From: Flavobacterium silvaticum
GTDB taxonomy: Bacteria > Bacteroidota > Bacteroidia > Flavobacteriales > Flavobacteriaceae
Assembly: GCF_012911565.1 (NCBI RefSeq)
Contig: NZ_JAAMPU010000106.1
Span: 241,068-305,067 of the forward strand
Reading direction: 5' to 3'
Length of the DNA: 64,000 nt
Shown piece after piece: positions 26,109-35,500 of the stretch (position 1 is the first letter of the stretch; the number at the start of each line of letters is the position of its first letter). Position numbers and translations under genes: made by a program. The notes below the pieces were generated by a model, which did no database searches, was not told the origin of the DNA, and saw nothing but the letters and a program-made list of their open reading frames with translations.

Positions 26109-26900
26109 ATGAGTTCATTTAAAGGAAAGACTGTCGTAATTACCGGAGCCGGGATGGGTCTGGGATTGGCAACCGCAAAAGTAATAGCCCAAAAAGGCGG
26201 AAATCTCTCACTTGTAGATTATAACGAGAAGGCGCTCGAAGATGCCAAAGCCGAATTGAAAGCCATCGCTCCCGATTCAAAAGTACTGACTATCGTAGCC
26301 GATACATCCAACGAAGAAGCCGTTAAAAATTACGTGGATAAAACGGTAGCCGAATTCGGGACGATTGACGGTTTTTACAACAACGCCGGAATTGAAGGGA
26401 AGCAGGCTCCGCTTGTGGAATACGACATTGACGTTTTCAAAAAAGTCATCGATATCAATTTGCTTGGTGTTTATTACGGACTTCGGTACATCATTCCGGT
26501 GATGCAGAAAAACGGTGGTGGTAAAATCGTCAACGTAGCATCTGTCGGGGGAATTCGCGGTGTCGTGAACCAAATGCCGTATGTCGCGAGTAAGCACGCC
26601 GTTTCCGGAATGACCAAAAATGCCGCCATCGAATACGGAAAAGACAATATTTTCACCAATGCCATTGCTCCCGGAGCCATCCTGACACCAATGGTCGCCG
26701 GAGCTTTCAAACAGGTAAATCCATCTGATCCTGCAGCCGCTGAAAAAGAATATGCACAGCGAAACCCGACACGCCGTTTGGGAAAACCGGAAGAAGTGGG
26801 TCATCTTGTAGCTTTCTTACTGAGCGATGAATGCCAGTATGTGAATGGGCAGACGATTGCCATTGATGGAGGCGAATCGAACCTGTATGGGAATTCCTAG
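26109..26900 (+). CDS. Short-chain dehydrogenase/reductase (SDR)
   Basis: 263 residues, classical SDR. Cofactor loop TGAGMGLG at about 12-19, NNAG at about 90, catalytic Tyr-x3-Lys in PYVASKHAV at about 158-162, with the serine of NVASVGG upstream; C-terminal PTRRLGKPEEVGHLVAFLLSDECQYVNGQTIAIDGG is typical. NAD(P)-linked oxidoreductase; acidic residue after the second strand (LVDYNE) favours NAD. Substrate unknown. Single gene with its own terminator. A TTAACC-GAT-GGTTAA palindrome lies 60 bases upstream near 26040-26055 and may be an operator, but the evidence is weak. Confidence 0.93.
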   Translation: MSSFKGKTVVITGAGMGLGLATAKVIAQKGGNLSLVDYNEKALEDAKAELKAIAPDSKVLTIVADTSNEEAVKNYVDKTVAEFGTIDGFYNNAGIEGKQAPLVEYDIDVFKKVIDINLLGVYYGLRYIIPVMQKNGGGKIVNVASVGGIRGVVNQMPYVASKHAVSGMTKNAAIEYGKDNIFTNAIAPGAILTPMVAGAFKQVNPSDPAAAEKEYAQRNPTRRLGKPEEVGHLVAFLLSDECQYVNGQTIAIDGGESNLYGNS

Positions 26901-26923
26901 CTTTCAGCAACATATCAACTAGT

Positions 26924-26951
26924 GCCCGACCTTCGCGTCGGGCTTTTTTTT
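26924..26951 (+). terminator. Rho-independent terminator
   Basis: Stem GCCCGAC (26924-26930) with GTCGGGC (26937-26943), loop CTTCGC, then eight T. Ends the SDR gene. Confidence 0.92.
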
Positions 26952-27022
26952 AACAATTGATACAGAAAAAATGTAATACGGATTGAGTCCGGCAACGTAA
27001 TTTCGGGATTCATCTATACGCC

Positions 27023-27478
27023 ATGAAACTATTGTATGTTGCCACGATTTGTATGTTAGTTATTTGTTGCTCGGGCTTGAGAATGGAAAAGGTAGGCATT
27101 GTCTTTTCCAGTCGGCCCGACGTTTTGAACAGCGTCGGTTTACGCGAAAAGTGGAATGCGCTTTTGAAAAACCGCAACGACAGCATATCTGTCAATCCTG
27201 TCATCATCCGCAAATCCATCGATGACGAAACCAACCGTCCGTATTATTTCCTGTTTGCCCAATCTGAAGATTCACGCCTCAAAATGGCTCAATTGCTCTA
27301 CCGCGAAAAACGTGATTTATATATCGATGCGAAAGAACCGGAAATCGTGATTTGTGATTGCGAAGACTATTCCCCGAGACGTGTCGATGGAAAATGGGTT
27401 TGTTATTCAGCTGAAGGCGGGAACGAGTGTGAGCTTGAAGTGATTGCTGCCGAAAACAAACGAACAGCTTCACGATAA
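27023..27478 (+). CDS. Hypothetical protein, possible lipoprotein
   Basis: 151 residues. A short hydrophobic N-terminus ends LVICCSG, which may be a lipobox with adjacent cysteines (Cys15/16), though the -3 residue is unusual. Further features are EPEIVICDCEDYSPRRVDGKW with a second cysteine pair and a polar C-terminus. No family recognised. It stands alone, 64 bases ahead of another unknown gene. Confidence 0.65.
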   Translation: MKLLYVATICMLVICCSGLRMEKVGIVFSSRPDVLNSVGLREKWNALLKNRNDSISVNPVIIRKSIDDETNRPYYFLFAQSEDSRLKMAQLLYREKRDLYIDAKEPEIVICDCEDYSPRRVDGKWVCYSAEGGNECELEVIAAENKRTASR

Positions 27479-27541
27479 GGATTCAATGAAATCTTCCTGA
27501 ATCGTAAACAAAATGCACATATCTAACCAATTGTTTATACT

Positions 27542-28045
27542 ATGGACATAACTGAAACCATTGAAATAGTTGAGGCGCTTGCAGCTGGACGCTCGCCATT
27601 GACCGGAGAAATGCTCGTTGGGGAAACCATATTGAACGATCGCACTATTATTCGTGCTTTGCAGATCGCCATTGACGAACTAAAAAAGGATACGAAGCAA
27701 AGTTTCGTAAAAGAAAAGAAGCCAAAAGATGAAGGGCATAAGGAAATCGATTATTTCCAACAGCCAAAATTCAATACGTTGAATCAGCCGGAAATAGACC
27801 AATTAAAAAAACAAATCGGACAATTGGGAATCGTCAGGATAGAAAATCTGCCGGAAAGTATCGTGAAAGCACGCATTCTTTATCCACGCGCCTATGAAGC
27901 CTGGTCGGTTAAAGAAAAGGAACTTTTGGGCAACGCGATGGAATTCACAAATGATTTAGAGGTTCTTTCCGACTGCTTCCAAAGAGGAAAAGGATCAATG
28001 CAAACCATGGGACAAAAATTGCTTTACGCAGCGAAGCAGGAATAA
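27542..28045 (+). CDS. Two-part protein with a PRAYE-W C-terminal motif, unknown function
   Basis: 167 residues, no signal peptide, cytoplasmic. The N-terminal part (ITETIEIVEALAAGRSPLTGEMLVGETILNDRTIIRALQIAIDEL) resembles a short domain I have seen in bacterial hypothetical proteins with the pattern ALANG-DP-TGE---LQ-P-V-RAL. A basic linker (KEKKPKDEGHKEI) leads to LYPRAYEAWSVKEKELL, resembling the PRAYEPW(S/T)xEE(D/E)xLL motif that occurs in proteins with a Myb/SANT-like or helicase-associated helical domain. Function is unknown; DNA binding is a guess. The stop lies 13 bases from the convergent gene. Confidence 0.7.
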   Translation: MDITETIEIVEALAAGRSPLTGEMLVGETILNDRTIIRALQIAIDELKKDTKQSFVKEKKPKDEGHKEIDYFQQPKFNTLNQPEIDQLKKQIGQLGIVRIENLPESIVKARILYPRAYEAWSVKEKELLGNAMEFTNDLEVLSDCFQRGKGSMQTMGQKLLYAAKQE

Positions 28046-28058
28046 AATGATGCTAAAA

Positions 28059-28412
28059 TCAAAACCGGTTCCGGAACCAAACCTTTTGCCATTCGCGTTT
28101 CAATACCAAAAAAGCGACCTGTTCTGACAGTGCTGAAATATCAGATCCGTCAAGGCTTTTGACATCGGCTTCCGAAACATCTATAATATAAAGTAAGTTC
28201 AGATATTCGGCGAAACGGTATTGGATGAGCCTGTAGATTTTTTCATGAAGCTGTATCTTCAATTCGACCGGCGTGGTGCTTTTAGGAAAATCGATTGCTT
28301 CATTGGCCAGATTGAAATCTTTGTTGAGCTGATCGATGAGTTTTTGGTACAAATCGTCTTTTTGGGCCTGATCGAGCAAATCGTCAGCGGAAACCGGGGC
28401 AATGAACATCAT
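28059..28412 (-). CDS. Small conserved protein coupled to polyprenyl synthetase
   Basis: 117 residues with no signal peptide. Mostly helical and acidic (SADDLLDQAQKDDLYQKLIDQLNKDF, LQHEKIYRLIQYRFAEYLNLLYIIDV), ending in a basic WQKVWFRNRF. The start overlaps the stop of the prenyl synthetase gene as ATGA, so the two are translationally coupled. I know of no named family; a link to the isoprenoid pathway follows only from the context. Confidence 0.75.
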   Translation of the reverse strand: MMFIAPVSADDLLDQAQKDDLYQKLIDQLNKDFNLANEAIDFPKSTTPVELKIQLHEKIYRLIQYRFAEYLNLLYIIDVSEADVKSLDGSDISALSEQVAFLVLKREWQKVWFRNRF

Positions 28413-29383
28413 ACCTGGCGTTGCATTAGACTTTGCCCGAACGACTCAAGCAATTCGCGTTTTTCACGTGTCAGGTTCAGCGAATCAAGGTTTGCGAAAG
28501 CCTTTTCGGTATATTCCCGAATGGCGTCACGTGTCGCATCTGAAGCTCCGGTGGCATTATAGATTTCTTTTACGGAAATAACTTTATCCGTATTATCATT
28601 CGGATGCACCGAATACAAATGGAGCAGTTGTTCGCGTTGTCCATCCTTTGCAAACTCAAGCGTCTTTAAATACAGATAGGTTTTTTTGTTTTCGATGATG
28701 TCGCCGCCTGTCTGTTTACCAAAGCTTTTGGGGTCGCCGAACGCATCGAGGTAATCATCCTGCAACTGAAACGCGATTCCAAGGTTACATCCGAATTGAT
28801 AGATCGCATCCGAATCTTCATCTGAAGCACCGGCTATGATGGCGCCCATTTTCAAGGCTGCACCAACAAGGACTGCGGTTTTGCATTTTATCATATGCAG
28901 ATATTCCGGCAGGGTCACATCGTCCCTGGTTTCAAAATCCACATCCCATTGCTGGCCTTCACACACTTCGATAGCCGTTTTGCTGAACAGTTTCGCCAGG
29001 TCGCGGAATACGGCCGGTTCGTACTGTTCGAAATACTGATAGGCCAATATCAGCATCGCATCGCCTGAAAGGATTCCAGTGTTCAGATCCCACTTTTCAT
29101 GCACGGTTTCGTTCCCGCGACGCAAAGGAGCATCGTCCATGATGTCGTCGTGGACCAACGAAAAATTATGGAACATTTCTATGGCGAGTGCCGCCGGAAG
29201 TGCCTGTTTGTAGTCGGTTCCGAAAATTTCCGCAGACATGAGCGTCAGTATCGGCCGCATGCGTTTTCCGCCCAAACCTATGATATAGTCGATGGGCTCA
29301 TACAATTGATTCGGCTCCTTGAGCAGTTGCTGCCCGAGTAGGTAATCTGAAAAAAAATCCTGGTACTGGCTAAGGGAATGCAT
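28409..29383 (-). CDS. Polyprenyl (isoprenyl) diphosphate synthase
   Basis: 324 residues. Chain elongation of isoprenoid diphosphates from IPP. First Asp-rich motif DDIMD at 79-83 preceded by Phe at the fifth position upstream (FSLVH), second Asp-rich motif DDYLD at 209-213, plus GGKRMRP (38-44), KCKTA (167-171) and the FGKQTGGD loop. The residue before the first motif is consistent with a short (C15-C20) product, but that is weak evidence. In flavobacteria this role may supply menaquinone or carotenoid precursors. Followed by an ATGA-coupled small gene; divergent from tetR. Confidence 0.92.
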   Translation of the reverse strand: MHSLSQYQDFFSDYLLGQQLLKEPNQLYEPIDYIIGLGGKRMRPILTLMSAEIFGTDYKQALPAALAIEMFHNFSLVHDDIMDDAPLRRGNETVHEKWDLNTGILSGDAMLILAYQYFEQYEPAVFRDLAKLFSKTAIEVCEGQQWDVDFETRDDVTLPEYLHMIKCKTAVLVGAALKMGAIIAGASDEDSDAIYQFGCNLGIAFQLQDDYLDAFGDPKSFGKQTGGDIIENKKTYLYLKTLEFAKDGQREQLLHLYSVHPNDNTDKVISVKEIYNATGASDATRDAIREYTEKAFANLDSLNLTREKRELLESFGQSLMQRQV

Positions 29384-29462
29384 GTTGGAATTTGATACGA
29401 AGGTAACATATTACGCTCTTTTCCCAATTATTCGGGCAATGTTAAAAAAATGTAAATACTTT

Positions 29463-29490
29463 GGAAACTTTTTTTGTGTTCAAAGTTTCC
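29463..29490. promoter_or_regulatory. Perfect inverted repeat, likely TetR operator of the efflux operon
   Basis: GGAAACTTT (29463-29471) and AAAGTTTCC (29482-29490) are exact inverted copies with a 10-base spacer. The palindrome covers the -33 region of the promoter starting TTG at 29474, so binding would block transcription. It lies 34 bases before the start of the tetR gene, the standard place for an autoregulatory operator. Confidence 0.75.
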
Positions 29491-29502
29491 GATATACTTT
29501 TG
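29474..29502 (+). promoter_or_regulatory. Promoter of tetR-RND efflux operon
   Basis: TTG (29474-29476), 18-base spacer, TACTTTTG (29495-29502): a full match to the Flavobacterium consensus. It overlaps the right arm of the inverted repeat, and transcription would begin near 29507 to give a short leader before the ATG at 29524. Confidence 0.75.
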
Positions 29503-29523
29503 CGCCACAATTTCAACGACTAC

Positions 29524-30117
29524 ATGAAGGAGAAAATCATTGCCAAAGCGACTGAAATGTTCCTGAAACTCGGTTTCAAGAGCGTGACCATGGATGATAT
29601 TGCAGGAGAAATGTGCATCTCGAAGAAAACCATCTACAAGTTTTTCTGCAACAAAGAAGTACTGATAGAGGAAGCGACAGAAACGGTCCATCAAACCGTA
29701 AACGACGTTTTCGAATGCATGCAGGAAAAAGGATATAATCCGGTGGAAGAGAATTTCGAAATCCGGAAATACTTCAAAGGCATTTTCCAATCGGCAGAAA
29801 CTTCACCGCTTTATCAGCTTAGGAAACATTATCCGGAAATCTATGAAACGGTGATTTCCAAAGAAAAGAACGAATGCTTCCGGTTCATGCAGCACAATCT
29901 CGAAAGAGGAATCGCCGAAGGATATTACAGGACCGATACAGATGTTGAGAATTCCATCGACTTCTATTACACCATCACCTTCCACATCAGCAGCAATACC
30001 GCTTTGGAAAAAGACGCACAGGCTAAGGAACTGGCGGCGCTTGTGTATCATACAAGAGCTATTTCGACACCAAAAGGCCTTGAAGAATTAGAAAAACAAT
30101 TAGCAATCAATTCCTAA
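29524..30117 (+). CDS. TetR/AcrR-family transcriptional regulator
   Basis: 197 residues from the ATG giving MKEKIIAKATEMFLKLGFK; the longer frame would start inside the promoter. The N-terminal HTH is typical (VTMDDIAGEMCISKKTIYKFFCNKEVLIEEA, about 21-52). The C-terminal ligand domain is family-like but its ligand is unknown. First gene of an operon with tolC (11-base gap), MFP and RND genes, so it is most likely their repressor and its own, acting at the palindrome just upstream. Confidence 0.93.
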   Translation: MKEKIIAKATEMFLKLGFKSVTMDDIAGEMCISKKTIYKFFCNKEVLIEEATETVHQTVNDVFECMQEKGYNPVEENFEIRKYFKGIFQSAETSPLYQLRKHYPEIYETVISKEKNECFRFMQHNLERGIAEGYYRTDTDVENSIDFYYTITFHISSNTALEKDAQAKELAALVYHTRAISTPKGLEELEKQLAINS

Positions 30118-30128
30118 ATAAAACTCCT

Positions 30129-31466
30129 ATGAAAAAACTCCTCAGCATCCTTTTGCTTTCCTCGGCAATAGTGGTATCGGCTCAGGAAAAACCGCTGTCT
30201 TTAAAAGATGCCATCCAATTCGCGCTTCAAAACAAGGCCGATGCGAAAAAAGCAAAACTAGACGTGGAAAATGCCGGTTATCAAATCCAGGAAGCCAGAT
30301 CCCAGGCCTTGCCGACCATTTCGGCAAACGGAAGCCTTACCTACAACCCTATTTTGCAGTCAAGTGCGTTGCCCGGTGAATTCTTTGGCGCGCCTGCCGG
30401 AACTATCGTTTTGGTTCCGTTTGGACAGAAATGGAATTCGACAGCCGGTTTCGCCTTGTCCCAAAAGATTTTCGACCTTACAGTTTTTACGGGGTTGAAA
30501 GCGGCAAAAACAACACGCGAATTCTATCAGATCAATGCCAACCTGACCGATGAAATGATCATCGAACGTGTCGCCGATGCTTATTACCAGGTACTCGTCG
30601 CAAGGGAACAATACACCGTTAATGACAGCAATTACGTAAAGACTTCACGTGTGCTCGATGTAATCAAAGGTCAATTCAACAACGGTCTGGCAAAGAAAAT
30701 CGACCTTGACAGGACTACGGTACGTTTGTCTAACATAGGCACGCAACGCACCCAAAGCCTCAATACTGTCGAACTTCAGGAGAATGCCCTGAAGTTCTAT
30801 ATGGGAATGCCGAGCGCAACACCAATCACTTTGGCCAAAGAAGAAGTCGTGGTAAAACCATTGCCGCTGGAAGAACAAGCCGACGTAGAGCAACGCGTGC
30901 AATTCCAGGTCATGAAGAAAGAAGAACAGCTGCTTCAGTATCAGAAGAAAGCGGAAAAAGCGGGCTTCTATCCGAGTCTTTCACTCAGCGCCAATTACAA
31001 TTATCAGGGATTGGGCAATGAATTCGTGTGGTTTTCCAAGCCTCAGAACGGTACGTATTGGACAGATTATTCATCTATCGGATTGAATCTGCACATACCG
31101 ATTTTCACCGGATTCGGCACAAAGGCAAAAGTGGCGAAAGCCGATGTAGCCCTGAGAAAGCATCAGGAAGATATGGCGGATACGAAATTGAGCCTGCAGA
31201 AGGAATATTCAGATGCCATGGCCAACCTCAAAAACAACCTGGCCACATTGACCGACCAGACGGAAAACGTGCGTCTGGCCCAGGAAGTGACTTCGAACAA
31301 CAAGAACAATTACATAAACGGATTGGCGACACTTACGGACTTACTTGATTCCGAAAATGAACTCATCCAGGCACAATCCAATTACAACACGGCATTATTG
31401 CGATACAAACTCGCCGAAATACAATACATCAAATCAAAAGGAGAACTCAAAACACTAGCTCAATAA
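30129..31466 (+). CDS. TolC-family outer membrane efflux protein
   Basis: 445 residues. Signal peptide ends SAQ (about 19). Two internally repeated coiled-coil helical halves (KDAIQFALQNKADAKKAKLDVENAGYQIQEARSQALPTI and VDLDRTTVRLSN-like region; LVRLAQEVTSNNKNNYINGLATLTDLLDSENELIQAQSNYNTALLRYKLAEIQYIKSKGEL) make the TolC barrel-tunnel. Exports drugs or metabolites with the downstream MFP and RND subunits; only 3 bases separate it from the next gene. Confidence 0.93.
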   Translation: MKKLLSILLLSSAIVVSAQEKPLSLKDAIQFALQNKADAKKAKLDVENAGYQIQEARSQALPTISANGSLTYNPILQSSALPGEFFGAPAGTIVLVPFGQKWNSTAGFALSQKIFDLTVFTGLKAAKTTREFYQINANLTDEMIIERVADAYYQVLVAREQYTVNDSNYVKTSRVLDVIKGQFNNGLAKKIDLDRTTVRLSNIGTQRTQSLNTVELQENALKFYMGMPSATPITLAKEEVVVKPLPLEEQADVEQRVQFQVMKKEEQLLQYQKKAEKAGFYPSLSLSANYNYQGLGNEFVWFSKPQNGTYWTDYSSIGLNLHIPIFTGFGTKAKVAKADVALRKHQEDMADTKLSLQKEYSDAMANLKNNLATLTDQTENVRLAQEVTSNNKNNYINGLATLTDLLDSENELIQAQSNYNTALLRYKLAEIQYIKSKGELKTLAQ

Positions 31467-31469
31467 ACC

Positions 31470-32531
31470 ATGAAAAAGAAATTCATTTATATCATCGCAT
31501 TAGTGGCCGCAGTTGCGCTCATTGCTTTCGTGCTGACGAAGAACAAGGAAAAGAACGAAAACGAACAAAAAATAGTTTCACTTAAGAACAGTTCCATTTC
31601 CATTCGCGTGGATACGGTGGAAACCAAGCCTATCGAGGCACAATCCGTTTCCAACGGAACGTTCATGCCATCCCAGGAACTTAAATTCTCAGCCGAAAAT
31701 TCAGGCCGTGTCCAAAAAGTTTTGGTCGATGAAGGCGATGTGGTAAGGATCGGGCAGACACTTGCCATCATAAAAGGCGATAAGCTTTCGGTCGATGTGG
31801 TCAGCGCACGTGCTGCTTACGATAATGCCGTAGCCGATGCCAAACGATATGAAAACGCTTTCAAGACCGGAGGTGTCACGAAACAGCAACTTGACCAGGC
31901 GCAGTTGACGCTTTCAAATGCCAAAGCCAAATTAGATCAGGCCAATATTTCTTTTGGCGATGCGAGTATCAAAGCGACCATCAACGGAATCGTGAACAAG
32001 AAAATGATCGAACCCGGATCTGTCGTTTCTCCCGGAACCGAACTGTTCGAACTGGTAAACGTTTCCAAACTTAAACTGACCGTGACTGTTCCGGAAGCCC
32101 AGGTTCCGGCTCTTAAAAAAGGAAATACGGTCAAAGTAAAAGCAAGCGTATATCCGGACAAGGAATTCTCGGGTAAAATTTCGTTCATAGCTCCAAAAGC
32201 AGACGAATCTTTGAACTTTCCGGTCGAAATCGAAATCGCAAACAATCCGAACAACGAACTTAAAGCCGGAATGTATGGAACCGCTGATTTTGGTGGCTCC
32301 GAACAACAAAAACCGATTCGCACCATATCACGCAACGCGTTTGTAGGCGGTGTGAACGCAGGACAGGTATTCATTGTCAAAGACAGTGTCGCAACACTGA
32401 AGAAAATCACTCCGGGACGTGTCTTCGGTGATAAAGTGGAAGTCCTTGACGGTTTGCAGGACGGCGAAATCGTCGTCATCAGCGGACAGATCAATTTAAC
32501 GAACGGCGCCAAAGTCAGCATCCTGAAATAA
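31470..32531 (+). CDS. Efflux RND periplasmic adaptor subunit (MFP/HlyD type)
   Basis: 353 residues. N-terminal membrane anchor at about 5-24 (FIYIIALVAAVALIAFV); the following lipoyl half (VQKVLVDEGDVVRIGQTLAII) and coiled-coil hairpin, then the second lipoyl half (IKATINGIVNKKMIEPGSVVSPGTELFELV), beta-barrel and membrane-proximal domain. It joins the inner-membrane RND pump to the TolC exit duct. Fourth cistron lies 15 bases downstream. Confidence 0.93.
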   Translation: MKKKFIYIIALVAAVALIAFVLTKNKEKNENEQKIVSLKNSSISIRVDTVETKPIEAQSVSNGTFMPSQELKFSAENSGRVQKVLVDEGDVVRIGQTLAIIKGDKLSVDVVSARAAYDNAVADAKRYENAFKTGGVTKQQLDQAQLTLSNAKAKLDQANISFGDASIKATINGIVNKKMIEPGSVVSPGTELFELVNVSKLKLTVTVPEAQVPALKKGNTVKVKASVYPDKEFSGKISFIAPKADESLNFPVEIEIANNPNNELKAGMYGTADFGGSEQQKPIRTISRNAFVGGVNAGQVFIVKDSVATLKKITPGRVFGDKVEVLDGLQDGEIVVISGQINLTNGAKVSILK

Positions 32532-32546
32532 GCCAAACGAAACATT

Positions 32547-35500
32547 ATGAAAATAGCAGAAATATCCATAAAGCGGCCGACGCTTATCATCGTGCTGTTT
32601 ATCATACTGACGCTGGGCGGATTGTTCAGCTTTAGTAACCTCAGCTACGAACTCATCCCGAAATTCGAGATCAACGTGGTGACCATCGCGACAGTTTATC
32701 CGGGAGCATCGCCGGCTGAGGTCGAGAATACCGTGACACGTAAAATCGAAGATGCGGTAGGATCTTTGGAATTAGTGAAGAAAGTCGAATCGAAATCCTA
32801 TGAAAGCCTGTCGCTCGTCATGGTTACGCTTGAAGCGGAGGCAGATGCCGATTATTCCCTCAACGATGCCCAGCGAAAAATCAACGCCATAGAAAAAGAT
32901 TTACCGGAAGATGTGGATCCGCCATCGTTGACGAAGTTCTCGATCTCCGATTTGCCTGTAATGACTTTAGGTGCTACAGCCAATATGGACGAAGTGAAGT
33001 TCTATGATTTGCTCGACAAAAAAATCGAACCGATACTTGCCCGTGTAAACGGTGTGGCCCAGGTGACACTTGTCGGCGGACAGGAACGCGAGATCCAGGT
33101 GAGCCTCGACCAGGAAAAGCTTAAAGGTTACGGCTTGTCTATTCCGGCTGTGCAGCAAGTGATTTTGTCTTCGAACCTCGACTTCCCTACCGGAAACCTT
33201 CAAACGCGTGAGAGCAAAATGCTTATCCGTCTGTCCGGAAAATACAAGAACGTCCAGGAAATGCGAAACCTTGTGGTGTCGAGTAAAAATGGCATCCAGA
33301 TTCGTCTTGGCGATATTGCCGATGTCCAAGATGCACAAAAGCAGGTCGAGAAGATTTCACGCGTCGACCAAAAGAGTGCTATTGCGATCCAGATCATCAA
33401 ACAGACCGATGCCAACGCGGTAACATTAAGTGAAGATGTGAAGGCCGCCATCGCAAAAATCGAGAAAGATTACGCCAAAGAAGGTGTCAAACTGGAAGTG
33501 GCAAACGATACCAGTGACTTTACGCTGGTTGCCGCCGACGGTGTCATACACGATTTGTTCTACGCGGTTTTCCTCGTGGCATTCGTGATGTTGTTCTTCC
33601 TTCACAGTATCCGGAACGCGTTTATTGTAATGGTGTCTATCCCGGCATCTTTGATCGCGACGTTCATAGGTATTTACCTTATGGGTTATACCCTGAACCT
33701 GATGTCGTTGCTTGGACTTTCACTCGTGGTAGGTATTCTTGTGGATGATGCCATCGTGGTACTCGAGAACATTTACCGACACATGGAAATGGGCAAGAAC
33801 CGCGCACGCGCTGCTTTTGACGGAACGGCCGAGATTGGGTTTACGGTAACGGCGATCACACTTGTCATCATCGTGGTTTTCTTACCGATTGCCATGAGTA
33901 CCGGATTCGTGGCCAACATCATCACCCAGTTCTGTGTCACCGTTGTCATTGCGACTTCATTATCGTTGCTGTCATCGTTTACGCTGATTCCATGGCTTTC
34001 GTCCCGATTCGGAAAATTGGAGCATATTACTGGAAAGAATCTGTTTGGCAGGATCATCTTAGGTTTTGAAAGAGGCTTGGACCGATTCACCGATTGGGTT
34101 TCGGGAATCCTCAAATGGTCACTGGCTTCAAGATGGAAAAAAGTCATTTCACTGCTGATCATCGTCGGACTATTCATATCTTCCATCATGCTTGTTGGTG
34201 GTGGTTTCATCGGAGGTGAATTCTTCCCTAAAATGGACCGCGGACAGTTCATCGTCCAATTGGAATTACCAAAAGATGCCTCAGTCGAACAAAGTAACTG
34301 GGCAACCCAAAAAGCAGAGAAATTTCTGTCGGAACAAAAAGAAGTGACGAAACTGATCACGACGGTCGGACAAATTTCCGGTGGATTCTCAGGTGTACAA
34401 ACTACTCCATATAAATCTGAAATCACCGTGACTTTGGTCGACAGAAAAGACCGCAAGGACAATACTTTTATCTATGCCGCGAACACCAAACGCGAATTGC
34501 AGAAAATCCTCGTTGGAACACAGGTCAAAACTGTTCCCGTAAGTATCATGGGTGGTGCCGACGACGCACCACTGATGCTGACCATTACCGGAAACGATAA
34601 TGAAAGCGCGATGAAATTCGCCGAATCAGCAGCTGCAGAACTCGCAAAAATTTCGGGTGCGACAGAAATCAAATTGACCTCGGAAAACGGATCGCCGGAA
34701 ATCAACGTCCAGGTAGATCGCGATAAGATGGCGGCTTTGGGACTTGACCTCCAAACGGTCGGAATGACAATGCAGACGGCATTCAACGGAAACACCGATG
34801 GTAAATTCCGTGCAGGCCAATACGAATACGACATCAACATCCGCTTCAACGAATTCGACCGTTCGAACATTGATAATGTGCGGAACCTCGTTTTCACCAA
34901 TACCGCCGGACAACAGATAAAACTATCTCAGTTCGCCAATGTGACTGAAGGTTCCGGCCCGAGTTTGCTCGAAAGACGCGACAAATCGGCAGCTGTCAGC
35001 ATCCAGGCACAGACTGTCGGTAAATCGGTACAGACCGTAGCTACCGAATGGGAAGAAAAATTCTCGAAACTCCCAAGACCGGCAGGTGTCGGATATGTTT
35101 GGGGAGGTGAGATCGAGAACAGCCAGGAAGGTTTCGGAACACTCGGAATCGCTTTGCTTGCGGCCATCTTGCTTGTCTATCTTGTAATGGTCGCGTTGTA
35201 CGACAGCTTCGTGTATCCGTTCGTGGTCTTGTTCTCTGTGCCGCTTTCGTTTATCGGGGCGCTGTACGCACTCGCGCTGACGAATAATACATTGAACATC
35301 TTTACGATCCTCGGTGTAATCATGCTTATCGGATTGGTTTGTAAGAACGCTATCCTTCTGGTCGACTTTACCAACCACCGGAAAGAAGCTGGAGAATCTA
35401 CCTATAATGCATTGATCCAGGCGAACCATGCCCGTCTTCGTCCGATTTTGATGACGACGATCGCGATGGTTTTCGGTATGGTGCCGATTGCGGTCGCTTC

